DNA of 19,412 nt from Davidsoniella eucalypti (GCA_004009845.1 RMBW01000442.1:1-19412), one strand, 5' to 3'. Positions 8,649-18,328 are shown, counted from the first letter of the stretch. Translations and numbers: made by a program. Notes: generated by a model not told the origin, from the letters alone.

Positions 8649-9171
8649 GAAACGGAGATCGAAGGAGATGGGTATAAAGAATAACAAGAAGAAAAAAGGC
8701 AATTGTAATTGAGATTGTCGTTATAGACATTCTCAAGTGTAAAAGGACGGCGAGGTTGTTCGTACATTTTGTGCTTGTGATTATTTTTTGGCATATAGTT
8801 GGTTATGACATATATTTCTTGAGTTTGGCGTTATATAATAAAAGCATTTGGTTGGGCCTTTGTTCTCAAAATCCTCTCTCTATAGTTAGCATGTTTATAA
8901 TCAAGTGACATTTTCAATGTTCATGAACGAAGAGTTATTCTTGTTGCTGCAAGTGATGATAGTATGATTTCTATCTAAATGAAAGTATCTTTTTTGTTGA
9001 TTGTGATTTACAAGAGAGGACGCCATAATACAAGATTGTGAGAGATGATGATAACAATAATAATAATACACTGCATGGAAGTCTCACTCGCGCAGACTCC
9101 AGCCCTGACTCTATGGTTGAGTCTTTCTTTCTGCCCCCCCTCATTCGACATGAAGCCATGATATCTTTCTT
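8649..9171. terminator. Convergent 3' intergenic region with spe2 poly(A) signal
   Basis: This gap holds both 3' untranslated regions. A perfect AATAAA lies at 8837-8842, about 190 nt after the spe2 stop, inside TATATAATAAAAGC. A short TAA/TAATAA microsatellite lies near 9050-9066. I see no clear poly(A) signal for the minus-strand gene and no further coding frame. Confidence 0.5.
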
Positions 9172-12100
9172 CTAATTCTTCTTCTCATCAGTTTCCTCCT
9201 CTACTGTCTCTTCAGACTTCTCACCTCTAACCTCCTCGGTCTTCTCCTCGACCTTTGCTTTTTCGGCTTTTCCTTCCTCAACCTCAACCTCAACCTTCTC
9301 GTCGGTCTCCTCGGCCTCTTCTTGTGGTTTCTCGTCAAAGTGCTCGATCTTGCTGGCGTTGCTAATTTCTTGGGCTACCTCGGCTTGGTTTCCTTCGGGG
9401 AACTCCTCTTCAATGATCAGGGAATCAACACCGATGAGTGACGGATCGACCTCCTTCTTCTCTGGAGCTGGGGGCTGGCCAAATACATCAGTCCACTCCA
9501 ACTCGACGTCTTTGTTGTTAGGCTCTAGGAGGTACAGAGGGCTTTTCGCAGCGGCTCTGTCCGTTGCAGCACGGTACTTGCGACCCTTTCTGCTGTAGTC
9601 CTCAAGTAGTCGTTGGTACGCCTGGGCAAACTCCGATGTGGATTCAGAAATGTTGCTGTCGTCACGGGGAGCCAAAATCTTCTTGCGGCGGTCCTCAGTT
9701 TGAGCGTAGATACGCCACGCCCGGTCGGGATCCATTTCTTGGATGTTGTATTCAAGCTTCCAGCTACCTTTGTAATTTTGTCCGTTGGGCCGAGTTGCAT
9801 ATCTGTCACCAATCTTGTTCTTGATGGTGACGATGAGACCGGTCAACTCGCCAAGAGGCTTAGATTCTTCAGTCTCAGCTGTGGTGGCATTGTCGGGATC
9901 GCTCGAGGCCGAAGCGCCGATGCCTGCAGCCTTGGCTGCGAAGGTACGGTTCTTTTCGACAAGGGCAGAGAGGATACTTTCAAACTCTCGCAGCTTATTA
10001 GGAGGGTCAGAGGCTACCTGGCTACCAGTAGGAGATTCAGATTCGTCGGCTTGCTCTGCGAAGTGACGAATCAGATCCTTTAGACTAGACTGGTTAGGGT
10101 GCTCGGGGCGGGCTAGGCCGCTGGGCTTTTCAACCTCGATAGTCTCGATGTCTTCAGGGGTTTCAGCGACAGTGTTCTCGATCTTGGTCTCTGGAGCATT
10201 GGGAGACTCCTCCGTAGTCTCAGCGATCTCTTCGGCTACAACTTTTTGAGCCTCTGTGACCTCATCGACCGACTCAGTAGCCTCGGTGGTCTCCTGGGCT
10301 GTTTCAACGGTTTCGGTAACCTGAGTCTCCTCGGTGGTCTCGGTGGTCTCGGTGGCTTCAACATCAGTTTCGGAAACCTCTTCAGTTACCTCAACCTCAG
10401 CCTCAACCTCAGCCTCAACCGGGGAGTCTACAGCCTCCTCGATCTGCCCGCCTTCAACGCCAGATTCATCGATGACGGCTTCCTCAACTTCAACTTCGCC
10501 CTGAGTACCAGTCAAAGTCTCCAAGAGATCTTCAACGTACTTCCTGCCTTGTTCACCGGTAGCATCATTTTGAAGGAGACCGCTCTGGCGAAGAGCGATC
10601 TGGATAGCACGACGAACGTAACCAAGACCCAGCTCATCGCTCTCAACGGCTTCCTCGGCCTTGCTAGTCATCTCCTCCCAAACAGCTTCGATAGACCAGG
10701 CACTCTCATCTTCCTCGGCATCCTGGGCGACAGACTCCGCTTCGGGGGCGGCTTCTTCGTTTACTTTTTCATCGACGACCTCCTCGCTGGCTTCAGTCTC
10801 CTTAGCCAGCCCATCATCATATGCCATCATCTCGTTCTCGAAGCGTTGAATTTCTGCCTTGCCGGCATTCTGGACCTCATCGATTTCTTCCTTGGTAACA
10901 GGCTTGGCGAAGAAGTACATGACAGGTGGCGTAGTAGGGCGAGTCTCGATGTGTAGGCGTAGAGATTGCTTGGGGTACTTCTCAGTCACTATGTTGAGCA
11001 AATCGTTGAAGAGCTTCAAGCTGAGTTTAAACTCATCATCACCCATACGAGTGTTTTCGGTGCCGTGGATAGCAAGGTCCATTTCGTTCAATGAAATATA
11101 CTGGAAACCGAAGATACGGTTGGTGTTGTGGTAGGCGACGAAAATGCCGTCCATTAGACCCATACGAACTTGGAGCGAGTACTTGAGGAAGGCAGAGCGG
11201 ATCATATCGAAGTACTCACGCTCGAATGATTCGTAGTTGCCAAATCGGCCCTTGATCTCGTAGCCGCTAGCCTCCTTGAACTTTTTAGTGTCCATGCGAA
11301 TAGAAACCACAGCGCGAGTTTTTAAATCAAAGTTGCCCACGCCTGGAAGACGCTTGTCATTGGCATCCAGCTGAGACCGAATCATGAAGTCTTCCAAAGT
11401 AGCAAAACTGAAAGCTTCCTCGGCATTCCGCTCCTCCTCTGAGATCTCGGCCGATCTGGAACGGTGGTACCGCTCGTATTCCTTTTGAGAAAGGGTCAAA
11501 AGCTTCTCCATTGACTTACCCAGCATACTTAGAATATTGGGAGTGTCAAAGCCTTTGTCAGCATCCATGGCGTAGGTGCCGTCGTTGTAGTGGAGGAACG
11601 CAGCAGAAGGAGCCCGGGTGATACGCGTATAGGTGGAAGGTTCAGCCTTGAAGTCCCGAGACATCTGTGAAGCATTGATAGGGCGCCAAGCAGAGAGCAG
11701 GAAGTGGAACTGTGATAGTGACGAAGTCATACTAGAGGTTGAGCCGCTGTATTTCTTGGAAAAGGCCTTTGCCTTTTTGGCAAGATTAGTGTCCTTGGAG
11801 GAGGTGACATACTCCTTCAGGGCGCGGAAATCGAACTCGTTGACGGGCATGATCTTGGCCAGGAAAGGATCGAAGTTGAACACGCCCGATCGAGGGTCCT
11901 GAAGGTGGTAAACACCTGGGTTGAACAGGACCCGCTCAAGGCCATAGCAAAGTTTAGCGACATCCGCGCCTTGCTCGACTTGAGTGAACTTGATATCGTC
12001 TGCATTAATGGCGATGACATTGACAGGTTTTTGAAAATCTCCGACCGAGACTTCTTCCGGGGCAGCGGTACCTGAATTCCGCTTTCGCTTTTCCTTCCTC

Positions 12101-13011
12101 TCCTTCTTTTGAATCTTCTCCTTCTTCTCGGTAGGCGCAGGTTTGGTCTCCGGTGTTTCCGCCGGTGCAGTAGCTTCTGCTGTCTTCTTGGCGGCCTTCT
12201 TCTTCTTTTTCTTCAGAGACTTGGTCGGAATGTTCTGAGTCTCCAAAACAGCTTTGAGAACTTCAGCAGCACCCTCCTTCAGAATTTCAGCGTCCGAATC
12301 AACAGCAGGTACGGCTGGCAGGTCGACAATGTCCTGCGAGGTTATGGTAGGGTCCGTAGAGACTTCGATAGAAGGGTCGATGGCCGATTGGTAGTCTACC
12401 TCGGCACTGTCGGTAGAGGCAGCAAGACGGGCCGCAATGCTAGTAGAGCCAGCTCCCAAGGCATGTGCTAGCGTGTTATTTTTCTGGTCACCAGCAGCGG
12501 TGGCAGCCTTAGCTTGCGCATGGGCTTCTAGCATGGCGTGATGACGCTCCCGTCTTTGCTGCTTCGCGAGTTTGTATTTTGGAAGAGTCGGTGTCTGTGG
12601 CTGTTGTGGCGACGTGGTGGTGTTCTTGCTCTTCTTGCTCTTCTTGTTCCTGCCGGCGACGGCCTTCTTGACCTCAGACAGGTCACTCACGACGCTGATA
12701 TCATCCGCGTTGAGATCGTTGCTGCTGCTGAGATCGTTGCCGCCGATATCGTTTTCGCTGGCAGAAATGCTATCCGGACTTGCTGATATACTATCCGGGC
12801 CCTGTACCGGCGTGCTGAGTTCCTCACTGACATCATCTGGAGAATGCACCTGATTCAAGGCTGCCTGAATGTGCAATTCGCGGTTGGCATTGACCACTGA
12901 AATGTAAAAAGAAGGCGTTGAACGGAGAGGGAAAGTCGGCCTCACTGAAGACCGCAGAGCGCGGCTTGTGGAGCAGCCATTCCGAAGCACGGGCACGATA
13001 TGGCGAAGCAT
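9172..13011 (-). CDS. pet127: Pet127-like mitochondrial RNA-processing protein
   Basis: An intronless 1279-aa protein. The first ATG after an in-frame stop is at 13011, and it begins with an Arg-rich, acid-free presequence (MLRHIVPVLRNGCSTSRALR) typical of mitochondrial import. Residues about 80-320 are low complexity, with a KKKKKK tract and a second Lys-rich patch. The Pet127 core spans about 325-705, including GLERVLFNPGVYHLQDPRSG, SQFHFLLSAWRPI, GVGNFDLKTRAVVSIRMD and SLRLHIETRPTTPPVMYF. A long Glu/Val/Thr repeat region covers about 720-970. A conserved C-terminal part (about 967-1190) includes GDRYATRPNGQNYKGSWKLE, and a charged tail ends the protein. In yeast Pet127 is inner-membrane associated and needed for 5' processing and turnover of mitochondrial RNAs. 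FDLKTR may be part of a PD-(D/E)XK-like fold, which is inference. The protein is much longer than the yeast one because of the acidic insert. Confidence 0.9.
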   Translation of the reverse strand: MLRHIVPVLRNGCSTSRALRSSVRPTFPLRSTPSFYISVVNANRELHIQAALNQVHSPDDVSEELSTPVQGPDSISASPDSISASENDIGGNDLSSSNDLNADDISVVSDLSEVKKAVAGRNKKSKKSKNTTTSPQQPQTPTLPKYKLAKQQRRERHHAMLEAHAQAKAATAAGDQKNNTLAHALGAGSTSIAARLAASTDSAEVDYQSAIDPSIEVSTDPTITSQDIVDLPAVPAVDSDAEILKEGAAEVLKAVLETQNIPTKSLKKKKKKAAKKTAEATAPAETPETKPAPTEKKEKIQKKERKEKRKRNSGTAAPEEVSVGDFQKPVNVIAINADDIKFTQVEQGADVAKLCYGLERVLFNPGVYHLQDPRSGVFNFDPFLAKIMPVNEFDFRALKEYVTSSKDTNLAKKAKAFSKKYSGSTSSMTSSLSQFHFLLSAWRPINASQMSRDFKAEPSTYTRITRAPSAAFLHYNDGTYAMDADKGFDTPNILSMLGKSMEKLLTLSQKEYERYHRSRSAEISEEERNAEEAFSFATLEDFMIRSQLDANDKRLPGVGNFDLKTRAVVSIRMDTKKFKEASGYEIKGRFGNYESFEREYFDMIRSAFLKYSLQVRMGLMDGIFVAYHNTNRIFGFQYISLNEMDLAIHGTENTRMGDDEFKLSLKLFNDLLNIVTEKYPKQSLRLHIETRPTTPPVMYFFAKPVTKEEIDEVQNAGKAEIQRFENEMMAYDDGLAKETEASEEVVDEKVNEEAAPEAESVAQDAEEDESAWSIEAVWEEMTSKAEEAVESDELGLGYVRRAIQIALRQSGLLQNDATGEQGRKYVEDLLETLTGTQGEVEVEEAVIDESGVEGGQIEEAVDSPVEAEVEAEVEVTEEVSETDVEATETTETTEETQVTETVETAQETTEATESVDEVTEAQKVVAEEIAETTEESPNAPETKIENTVAETPEDIETIEVEKPSGLARPEHPNQSSLKDLIRHFAEQADESESPTGSQVASDPPNKLREFESILSALVEKNRTFAAKAAGIGASASSDPDNATTAETEESKPLGELTGLIVTIKNKIGDRYATRPNGQNYKGSWKLEYNIQEMDPDRAWRIYAQTEDRRKKILAPRDDSNISESTSEFAQAYQRLLEDYSRKGRKYRAATDRAAAKSPLYLLEPNNKDVELEWTDVFGQPPAPEKKEVDPSLIGVDSLIIEEEFPEGNQAEVAQEISNASKIEHFDEKPQEEAEETDEKVEVEVEEGKAEKAKVEEKTEEVRGEKSEETVEEETDEKKN

Positions 13012-13949
13012 CTCGGAAAGAGCCAGACGGAGATTCTGTGAGATCAGCGATGTGAACGGCGCCGGCAAACACTCTTATCGTCGATGTGGTCGTGGTTCAA
13101 GCAGATATGACGATAGTCGTCGCTGCGACTAGGGTTTGAGAAGGTGGGATGATATTGGGACGGCAACAGAACACAAAATGTAGTGTTGAGTATGTAAACA
13201 GTATGTACAGAGGACTCGGTGGGATGGTAAGAAAGATTAAATGGCACGCAAGATCCAAAAATTCAAATTAACATGGCCAATATCGTCGTTAATGAAAGTC
13301 GGTCTTGTTGTTATTGCAGGACGCCGCTTTTTTCTTCACATTAAAGACTTTTTCTTCCAAATTTTTTTTCCCACCGATCTCAATTGGGAAAGACCTCCCC
13401 CACTATGGTATTAGCATCCATGTCACATGCCTTACTAAGCATCAGCCATCAAAGTTCACTATATTAGGGTTTAAGACATAGTCATAGGGTCAGACCCATA
13501 ACTTTACACATGTTGTCATCTAAAACTGCACATGAGACACCGTTAGTTAGTTGAAGCACACGACACAGCATTTAGAAAGAAAATAATTGTAAAAGGACCA
13601 TGATACGCTACATTTGATTCAAGAGACTTTATTTTTCTATATTAATTAGAATTCAATTGTCAAATCTTTCAATCTGCAAAAACGTGCAAAAAAAAAAAAA
13701 AAAGGGTTTACTCCATTTTTGGGCATTATTCAAGATTGAGGGGCGGTTTTTCATAAGAAAAAAACGGCAGAAAAAGTAATGAAAATTTCCCAATTGGGAC
13801 AAATAGTTTTCTCGCATACTAGAATAGACTCTCAATCAATTAATGAGCCTCCACAAGGGCCAAGTTGAGCGTGCCTGCCAGGTTCAAAATGTTCAAAATG
13901 TGGCCGGCAGTCAATCTGCCAATACGACATAATCTCACCGTAAATCACG
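13012..13949. other. Nuclear intergenic region upstream of pet127
   Basis: It holds the presumed promoter and leader of the minus-strand Pet127-like gene, an A-homopolymer near 13687-13703 and AT-rich stretches. A short minus-strand frame starting at 13247 (MPFNLSYHPTES...) overlaps the likely leader but has no recognisable features; it could be an upstream ORF. I see no other gene. Confidence 0.4.
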
Positions 13950-14283
13950 TATCACNCATACAGTTTCACAAGTTCCGCCATGGTAGATATCCGCTGCCCA
14001 ACGACGACGCCGAGCAGGAGCGCGATGCCCTGAAGCACGCCTGCAGCTTGAAATAACCAACGGCCACCTCTTCTTCTCGCCACTCTCGCACGATCCGCAG
14101 CGCATCGTCGACATGGGCTGTGGCACGGCCGCTGGAACAATGGATGTCGGCGAAGCCTTTCCCGGCGCCGACGTGCTAGGCATCGACCTGAGCCCATCAT
14201 GCCCGAGTGGCTGCCGCCTAATGTACGGTTCATGGTCGACGATATCGAGGACGAGGCTTGGGTCCACGGAAACAACTGCGACC
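13950..14283 (+). pseudogene. Class I methyltransferase relic (LaeA/TAM-like)
   Basis: Three consecutive pieces in different frames: HKFRHGRYPLPNDDAEQERD with ALKHA; then EITNGHLFFSPLSHDPQRIV with DMGCGTAAGTMDVGEAFPGA and DVLGIDLSP; then MPEWLPPNVRFMVDDIEDEA with WVHGNN. The order matches fungal SAM-dependent methyltransferases: YPLPND.E..R leader, motif I (D-GCGTA), DLSP, PPNV.F..DD. Frame changes fall near 14040 and near 14195. An N sits at 13956. The sequence ends at about 14283, before the catalytic half. There is no clear start. It is a decayed fragment or was cut by the junction. Confidence 0.75.
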
Positions 14284-14620
14284 CTACTATTTAAATGTGA
14301 TAAAAGAAATTTTCTTTTATCCTTCTGAGTATATGGTTAATCCTACTTAACCAGCAGATCACTTATACTTCTGCCGTTCTATTACACTTGCTTGTGTGAT
14401 GCTCGTTTTGTGGCTTCTAGAATTCTATTACGAGCCCCTATTCCATCTACACTTGCATATCCTAGTCGGAGTAGGCTCTCGAAGCGCAGAAAGTTAGTAC
14501 AATAAGGACACGAGAGTCTTCTTCTAGTGGCATCATCAGAGCATACAAATAGCCTGTTTTCTGTTTTGAGTTAAGCTTGAAAACGGAGGGACTGTTAGAC
14601 TAAGACCATTAAATTTAGTA
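14284..14620. other. Segment of uncertain origin, weakly LTR-element-like
   Basis: It begins with a perfect 11-bp inverted repeat GATAAAAGAAA/TTTCTTTTATC around 14299-14321. Composition is neither clearly mitochondrial nor clearly coding. A TGGCATCATCAGAGC stretch near 14529 faintly resembles a Met-tRNA primer-binding site, and GAAAACGGAGGGACTGTTAG (14579-14598) resembles a polypurine tract followed by an LTR start (TGTTAG). If real, almost all of the internal region is gone. No protein evidence supports it. Confidence 0.2.
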
Positions 14621-14687
14621 TCGGCGCCGGAGGCGTAGAATTAAGACAAATAGTAAGTAAAAGATACGGGGTGTACTTTCTACTTCG

Positions 14688-14935
14688 AATTTTGTTTATA
14701 AAGATCTTAAAAATACAGATACTGTGGCCGCAATTAAATTAAATTTAAAAGGTGTACCAGGTATTTATGTAATAGTGCATGAAAAATACGGTAAATTTTA
14801 TGTAGGTAGTACCTTGAACTTAGCTAAAAGATCATTAGAGCATATTAAGAATTCGAGTTCTAATGTCTATATACAAATGCTATTAATAAGCATGGTTTGA
14901 AGGAATTGGCTTTATTTATTTTTATTTTATACGCC
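14688..14935 (+). pseudogene. GIY-YIG homing endonuclease N-terminal relic
   Basis: The frame reads NFVYKDLKNTDTV, then KGVPGIYVIVHEKYGKFYVG, STLNLAKRSLEHIKNSSSNV. GIYVI and YVGS with the following Arg (KRSLEH) are the first half of a GIY-YIG domain. A 1-nt shift near 14873 moves NAINKHGLKELALF into another frame, and a GC cluster at 14930-14997 cuts off everything after it, including the catalytic Glu. It is thus non-functional as read. Confidence 0.75.
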
Positions 14936-14997
14936 TCCGTAGCTTGCGCACGGGGGGGGGTAGCTTGCGGCTTGCGGCGCTGCGCTGCGCAGCACAA
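14930..14997. repeat. GC cluster
   Basis: TACGCCTCCGTAGCTTGCGC is followed by a G run, then TAGCTTGCGGCTTGCGG and CGCTGCGCTGCGCAGCAC. It shares its blocks with the cluster at 2692-2766 in the same order, but has only two TAGCTTGCG units and a G homopolymer between them. It truncates the preceding endonuclease relic. Confidence 0.75.
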
Positions 14998-15329
14998 AAA
15001 TATATACTTTCTACTTTTTTAATTGAAAAAGATTAATAAGTTAGTATTATATTTAAAGTGTATGAGTTAGAGCATTATTTCCTCGTATACGTTTTTATTA
15101 GTTAATGAGTTTTTGTTGAACTAAATTTTTACCTTTGTTATTTGCTTTTTTTGTTTTAGTACCTTCTGTGTCATATAGTGATGAGGCTATAACTGTAAAT
15201 ATATAATTGTTTTAGTTAATAATTTTATAATTTTAAGCTTGTTTACCTTAAGCTTATAATTATCAGTGTCGTTTACTTTAAATTATATTCAGGATGTGAA
15301 GTTTACTAAAAATTTTTCCTGTTAAGAAT
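14998..15329. other. AT-rich mitochondrial spacer
   Basis: There is no intact gene. At 15058-15110 a short frame reads VYELEHYFLVYVFIS, a diverged match to NELEHHFYVFKYI at 15371-15409. A short inverted repeat TAAGCTT/AAGCTTA lies around 15233-15256. Confidence 0.4.
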
Positions 15330-15437
15330 ACTTAGCTAATGGGCCGTTAGCACAAACTATAGCTCTAAATGAGTTAGAGCATCATTTCTATGTATTTAAA
15401 TATATAAATGAGAATTCTAAAGATATTAATCTTTAAG
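15330..15437 (+). pseudogene. Unidentified ORF tail (NELEHHFYVFKYINEN)
   Basis: The frame reads EYLANGPLAQTIALNELEHH followed by FYVFKYINENSKDINL and a TAA. An in-frame TAA just upstream breaks it from VKFTKNFSC, so it is a fragment. I do not recognise the family. Its last part (from 15389) is duplicated exactly at 18836, where it is fused to a protease fragment. Confidence 0.35.
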
Positions 15438-15643
15438 CTAAGGATAATTAGATATGGGGGCCTTCGGCATAAATACCCAAATATTAGCAGCTCCCTTTTC
15501 TCCTCTCCCCTTCGGGGCGATTTCTCCGTGCCCCTTTGGGGTCGGATAAATCGATAAATTAATTGTAAATACAACATTTATTTTTTTTTTGCTTAAATGA
15601 CCGATATTTAATTTAATGTAGGATTTATCGGATTTACGGATGC
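15389..15643. repeat. 255-bp exact repeat, mitochondrial copy
   Basis: Identical over its whole length to 18836-19090 (constant offset of 3447), including a 10-T run and the double GC hairpin. It runs from the tail of the unidentified ORF through the GC element into the first codons of the LAGLIDADG relic. Flanks on both sides here are mitochondrial in character, so this is the likely source copy. Confidence 0.95.
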
Positions 15644-15893
15644 TTAAGGTAATTTATCAATTCGTGTTAATGGTAATTCAATATACTTTAGTTTTTATAT
15701 CAAATTACATAATGACGAATTTAAGGCTTTACAATTCATACAGTCTATATTAAATTGTTGAGTTGTTGTTTATAGTAATAAAAATAATTCCGCGGTGTTT
15801 TATCTTTCTAAGATTACAGACATTAATGAAAAACTTATTCCTTTGTTTGCTAAATTTCCTTTTACTTCAAATAATCTAATAGTATTATAAGCT
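15621..15893 (+). pseudogene. LAGLIDADG homing endonuclease relic
   Basis: The frame reads GFIGFTDA, a TAA, then GNLSIRVNGNSIYFSFYIKL, HNDEFKALQFIQSILN, and VFYLSKITDINEKLIPLF. This matches the first LAGLIDADG motif (FIGFTDAEG in relatives, here with TAA in place of the catalytic acidic codon) and the following beta strands. It ends at a TAA near 15888. The second motif is absent. The family makes intron-homing DNA endonucleases; this one is dead as read. Confidence 0.75.
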
Positions 15894-16500
15894 GTAGTAA
15901 AAATAGTTATAGGTAAAGATTACGGGAAATCATTATATTTTGCACATAGATTCTTAACTTTTTAAATATTCTTTAAAGAATCCTTATTATAAACATTTTT
16001 TGTTTCTTTTTTTCTATAATTTTTATATTTATTGTGGCTAATGATAAAGCATTTACTTACTTATCATTAGTCACTCAAAATTTATTTTCAGTAATTTGAT
16101 ATAAATTTATAACAATATACTTATACTGTATATTATCTAAAGAATTAATTTTATATATTTTATATGATTATGTTAAGACATTCCCTTATTTAAGACCCCA
16201 TATTTAATTACCAGTCTAATATACCAGATAACTAGGGTCAAATCACTAAAAGTGATAGTACATAGGCATAATTTTAACTGTCGTCTCTATAGAGATGATG
16301 GTTGAAGTTTTGCTATATATTATCTAATTTAATTCTACAGTTAATTTTAATTGTAAAAATAATAATAGCTAACACTAATATTTAATTACTATCAGTCTAA
16401 ATAAAGTCCGTGAATAAGATCCCCAAATTTATTAGCCCAGCCCAGGTTGTATATCTGTTTATAGGTAAATTTATCTATAGATAGGTTGTAAATGACTTAA
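15894..16500. other. Spacer and leader upstream of nad4
   Basis: AT-rich with no coding frame. It has inverted repeats such as CTAATGATAA/TTATCATTAG near 16038-16071 and TCACT/AGTGA near 16243-16257. At 16461-16507 lies the sequence that recurs inverted at 4331-4380. It probably holds the nad4 leader or the 3' part of an upstream intron. Confidence 0.45.
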
Positions 16501-16524
16501 CATAATTCTTATTTAAGAATTATG
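16501..16524 (+). promoter_or_regulatory. Hairpin over the nad4 start codon
   Basis: CATAATTCTT (16501-16510) and AAGAATTATG (16515-16524) form a perfect 10-bp stem with a 4-nt ATTT loop. The 3' arm contains the nad4 ATG (16522-16524). Such a stem could affect translation initiation or mark an RNA-processing site; this is inference. Confidence 0.45.
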
Positions 16525-18021
16525 TTATTGGCATCTTTGGTTATAATGCCAATAATAGGTATATTTGTTATTTCATCGATAACTACCTATGATTTTAAAT
16601 ATAATAGTATAGGTAGTAAGTATATAGCTGTTAGTACTAGTATTTTAAATTTAATTATATCTTTTATAGTATTTATATTATTTAATAATAGTAGTAATCA
16701 ATATCAATTTGTAGAAGAACATTATCAAATAAGATCATTCGATATTTATTTAGGTGTAGATGGGATATCTATTTATTTTGTAGTACTAACTACTATATTA
16801 ATGCCTATAGCGTTAATAGCTAATTGAAAATCCATTAATGAAAATGTAACTTCTTACTTAGTAATAATGTTATTACTAGAATCTTTATTATTAGCTAATT
16901 TTTTAGTTTTAGATATATTCTTATTCTATATTTTCTTTGAATCGACATTACCTCCTTTGTTTTTACTAATAGGTTTATTTGGATCAAGTAATAAAGTAAG
17001 AGCCGGATATTATATATTCTTATATACATTATGAGGATCTTTATTTTTATTATTATCAATATTAAGTATATACTCTATAATGGGTACTACTGATTTTGAT
17101 GCTTTATTTAAAACAAATTTTGATTACACTACTCAAATATTTTTATTTATGGGAATATTTTTATCATTTGCTGTTAAGACTCCTGTTTGAGGTTTAAATT
17201 CTTGACTATTAAAAGCACATGTAGAGTCTCCACTTGGAGGAAGTATTATTTTAGCAGGTATAGTTTTAAAATTAAGTCTTTATGGGATTTTCAGATTCAT
17301 ATTACCAATATTACCTAAGGCTTCTCTGAATTTAACTTATATTGTTTATACAATTGGTGCTATAACAGTGGTTTATGCCAGCTTAAGTACTCTTAGAGCT
17401 ACTGATGTTAAAGAATTAGTAGCTTACTCTTCTGTAGCTCATGCTGCTATTTATCTGTTAAGTGCTTTTAGTAATAGTATTCAAGGTATTGAAGGTGCCA
17501 TAGTATTAGGATTGGCGCATGGTTTTGTAAGTAGTGGGTTATTTATTTGTGTAGGAGGTATACTATACGAAAGATCTCACACTAGAATAATTTATTATTA
17601 TAGAGGTATGGCTCAATTAATGCCTATCTTCTCAATATTATTCTTTATTTTATGTTTAGGTAATGCCGGTACACCTTTAACATTAAACTTTATTGGAGAA
17701 TTTATGTCTATATTTGGAGTTATAGAAAGAATGCCAGTTATTGGTATGATTGCTGCTACTACTATTGTGTTTGGTGCAGCTTATTCTATTTTCTTATTTA
17801 ATAGAGTAGCCTTTGGTGGTACTTATACTAAACTTTTACATGAAGAAAATGTGTTTGATGTTAATAGAAGAGAATTTTTACTGTTATTTGTTTTAGTTGC
17901 TTTAACTGTTATGTTGGGTGTATATCCTTCTGTTATTTTTGATACATTACATTATAGTGTTGTTAATTTAGTTTATGGAATAGAACCTTCTGATTATATG
18001 ACTGCTAATTCTACAATTTAA
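16522..18021 (+). CDS. nad4: NADH dehydrogenase subunit 4
   Basis: One uninterrupted frame of 499 aa in code 4, with TGA as Trp102, 171, 223 and 228. It is a multi-helix antiporter-like proton-pumping subunit of complex I in the inner membrane. Family landmarks: YIFFESTLPPLFLLIG with the key membrane Glu140; Lys219 in AVKTPVWG; Lys231 in WLLKAHVESPLGGSIILAG; STLRATDVKELVAYSSVAHA; LGLAHGFVSSGLFICVGGIL; and FILCLGNAGTPLTLNFIGEF. Length is normal for fungi and there is no intron. An in-frame TAA at 16498-16500 means the start is at or after 16501, and 16522 is the first ATG. An intact gene of this size argues that at least this segment is true mitochondrial DNA or a very recent copy. Confidence 0.96.
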
Positions 18022-18036
18022 ACTGTGTAAGGGTTA

Positions 18037-18276
18037 AGAGGTTATAGTACTTCAGCTATTAACAGAGATGTCAATAAAAATAATAAGTGAGTGAATTTAG
18101 ATCCTTTATATGTTACAGGTTTGTAAAAAAATAAAAAATTGTTTTTAATTACAGATGCTGAAGGTTGTTTTTCTGTATTTGTATCTAAAAACTCTGCTTC
18201 AGCCTTAGGATATAAAGTAGGGTTAAATTATGGTATAGGTAATAGAGATTTAAATTTGTTAGGTAAATTAAAATAG
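18037..18276 (+). pseudogene. LAGLIDADG homing endonuclease relic
   Basis: The frame reads RGYSTSAINRDVNKNNKWVN with LDPLYVTGL, then a TAA at 18124-18126, then ITDAEGCFSVFVSKNSASAL, GYKVGLNYGIG and NRDLNLLGKLK up to a TAG. It is the N-terminal half of a single-motif-1 LAGLIDADG domain: the TDAEG with its acidic residue is kept. A short A/T-rich insertion carrying the stop sits just before the motif. The second half is missing. It follows nad4 by 15 nt, so it is probably a former intron ORF or a transposed piece. Confidence 0.7.
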
Positions 18277-18328
18277 TTTGGCTTCGCTTTCTGTAAAACA
18301 GAAAATAAAAAACCCAAATTAAATTTTT

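Noticed and set aside
10246..10956. 236-codon plus-strand frame opposite Pet127
   Set aside because: It is the antisense shadow of the Glu/Val/Thr repeat, giving Leu/Gly/Ser-rich nonsense.
9172..13068. Longer Pet127 start at 13068
   Set aside because: That start is a TTG following a stop; the first ATG at 13011 begins a better mitochondrial presequence.
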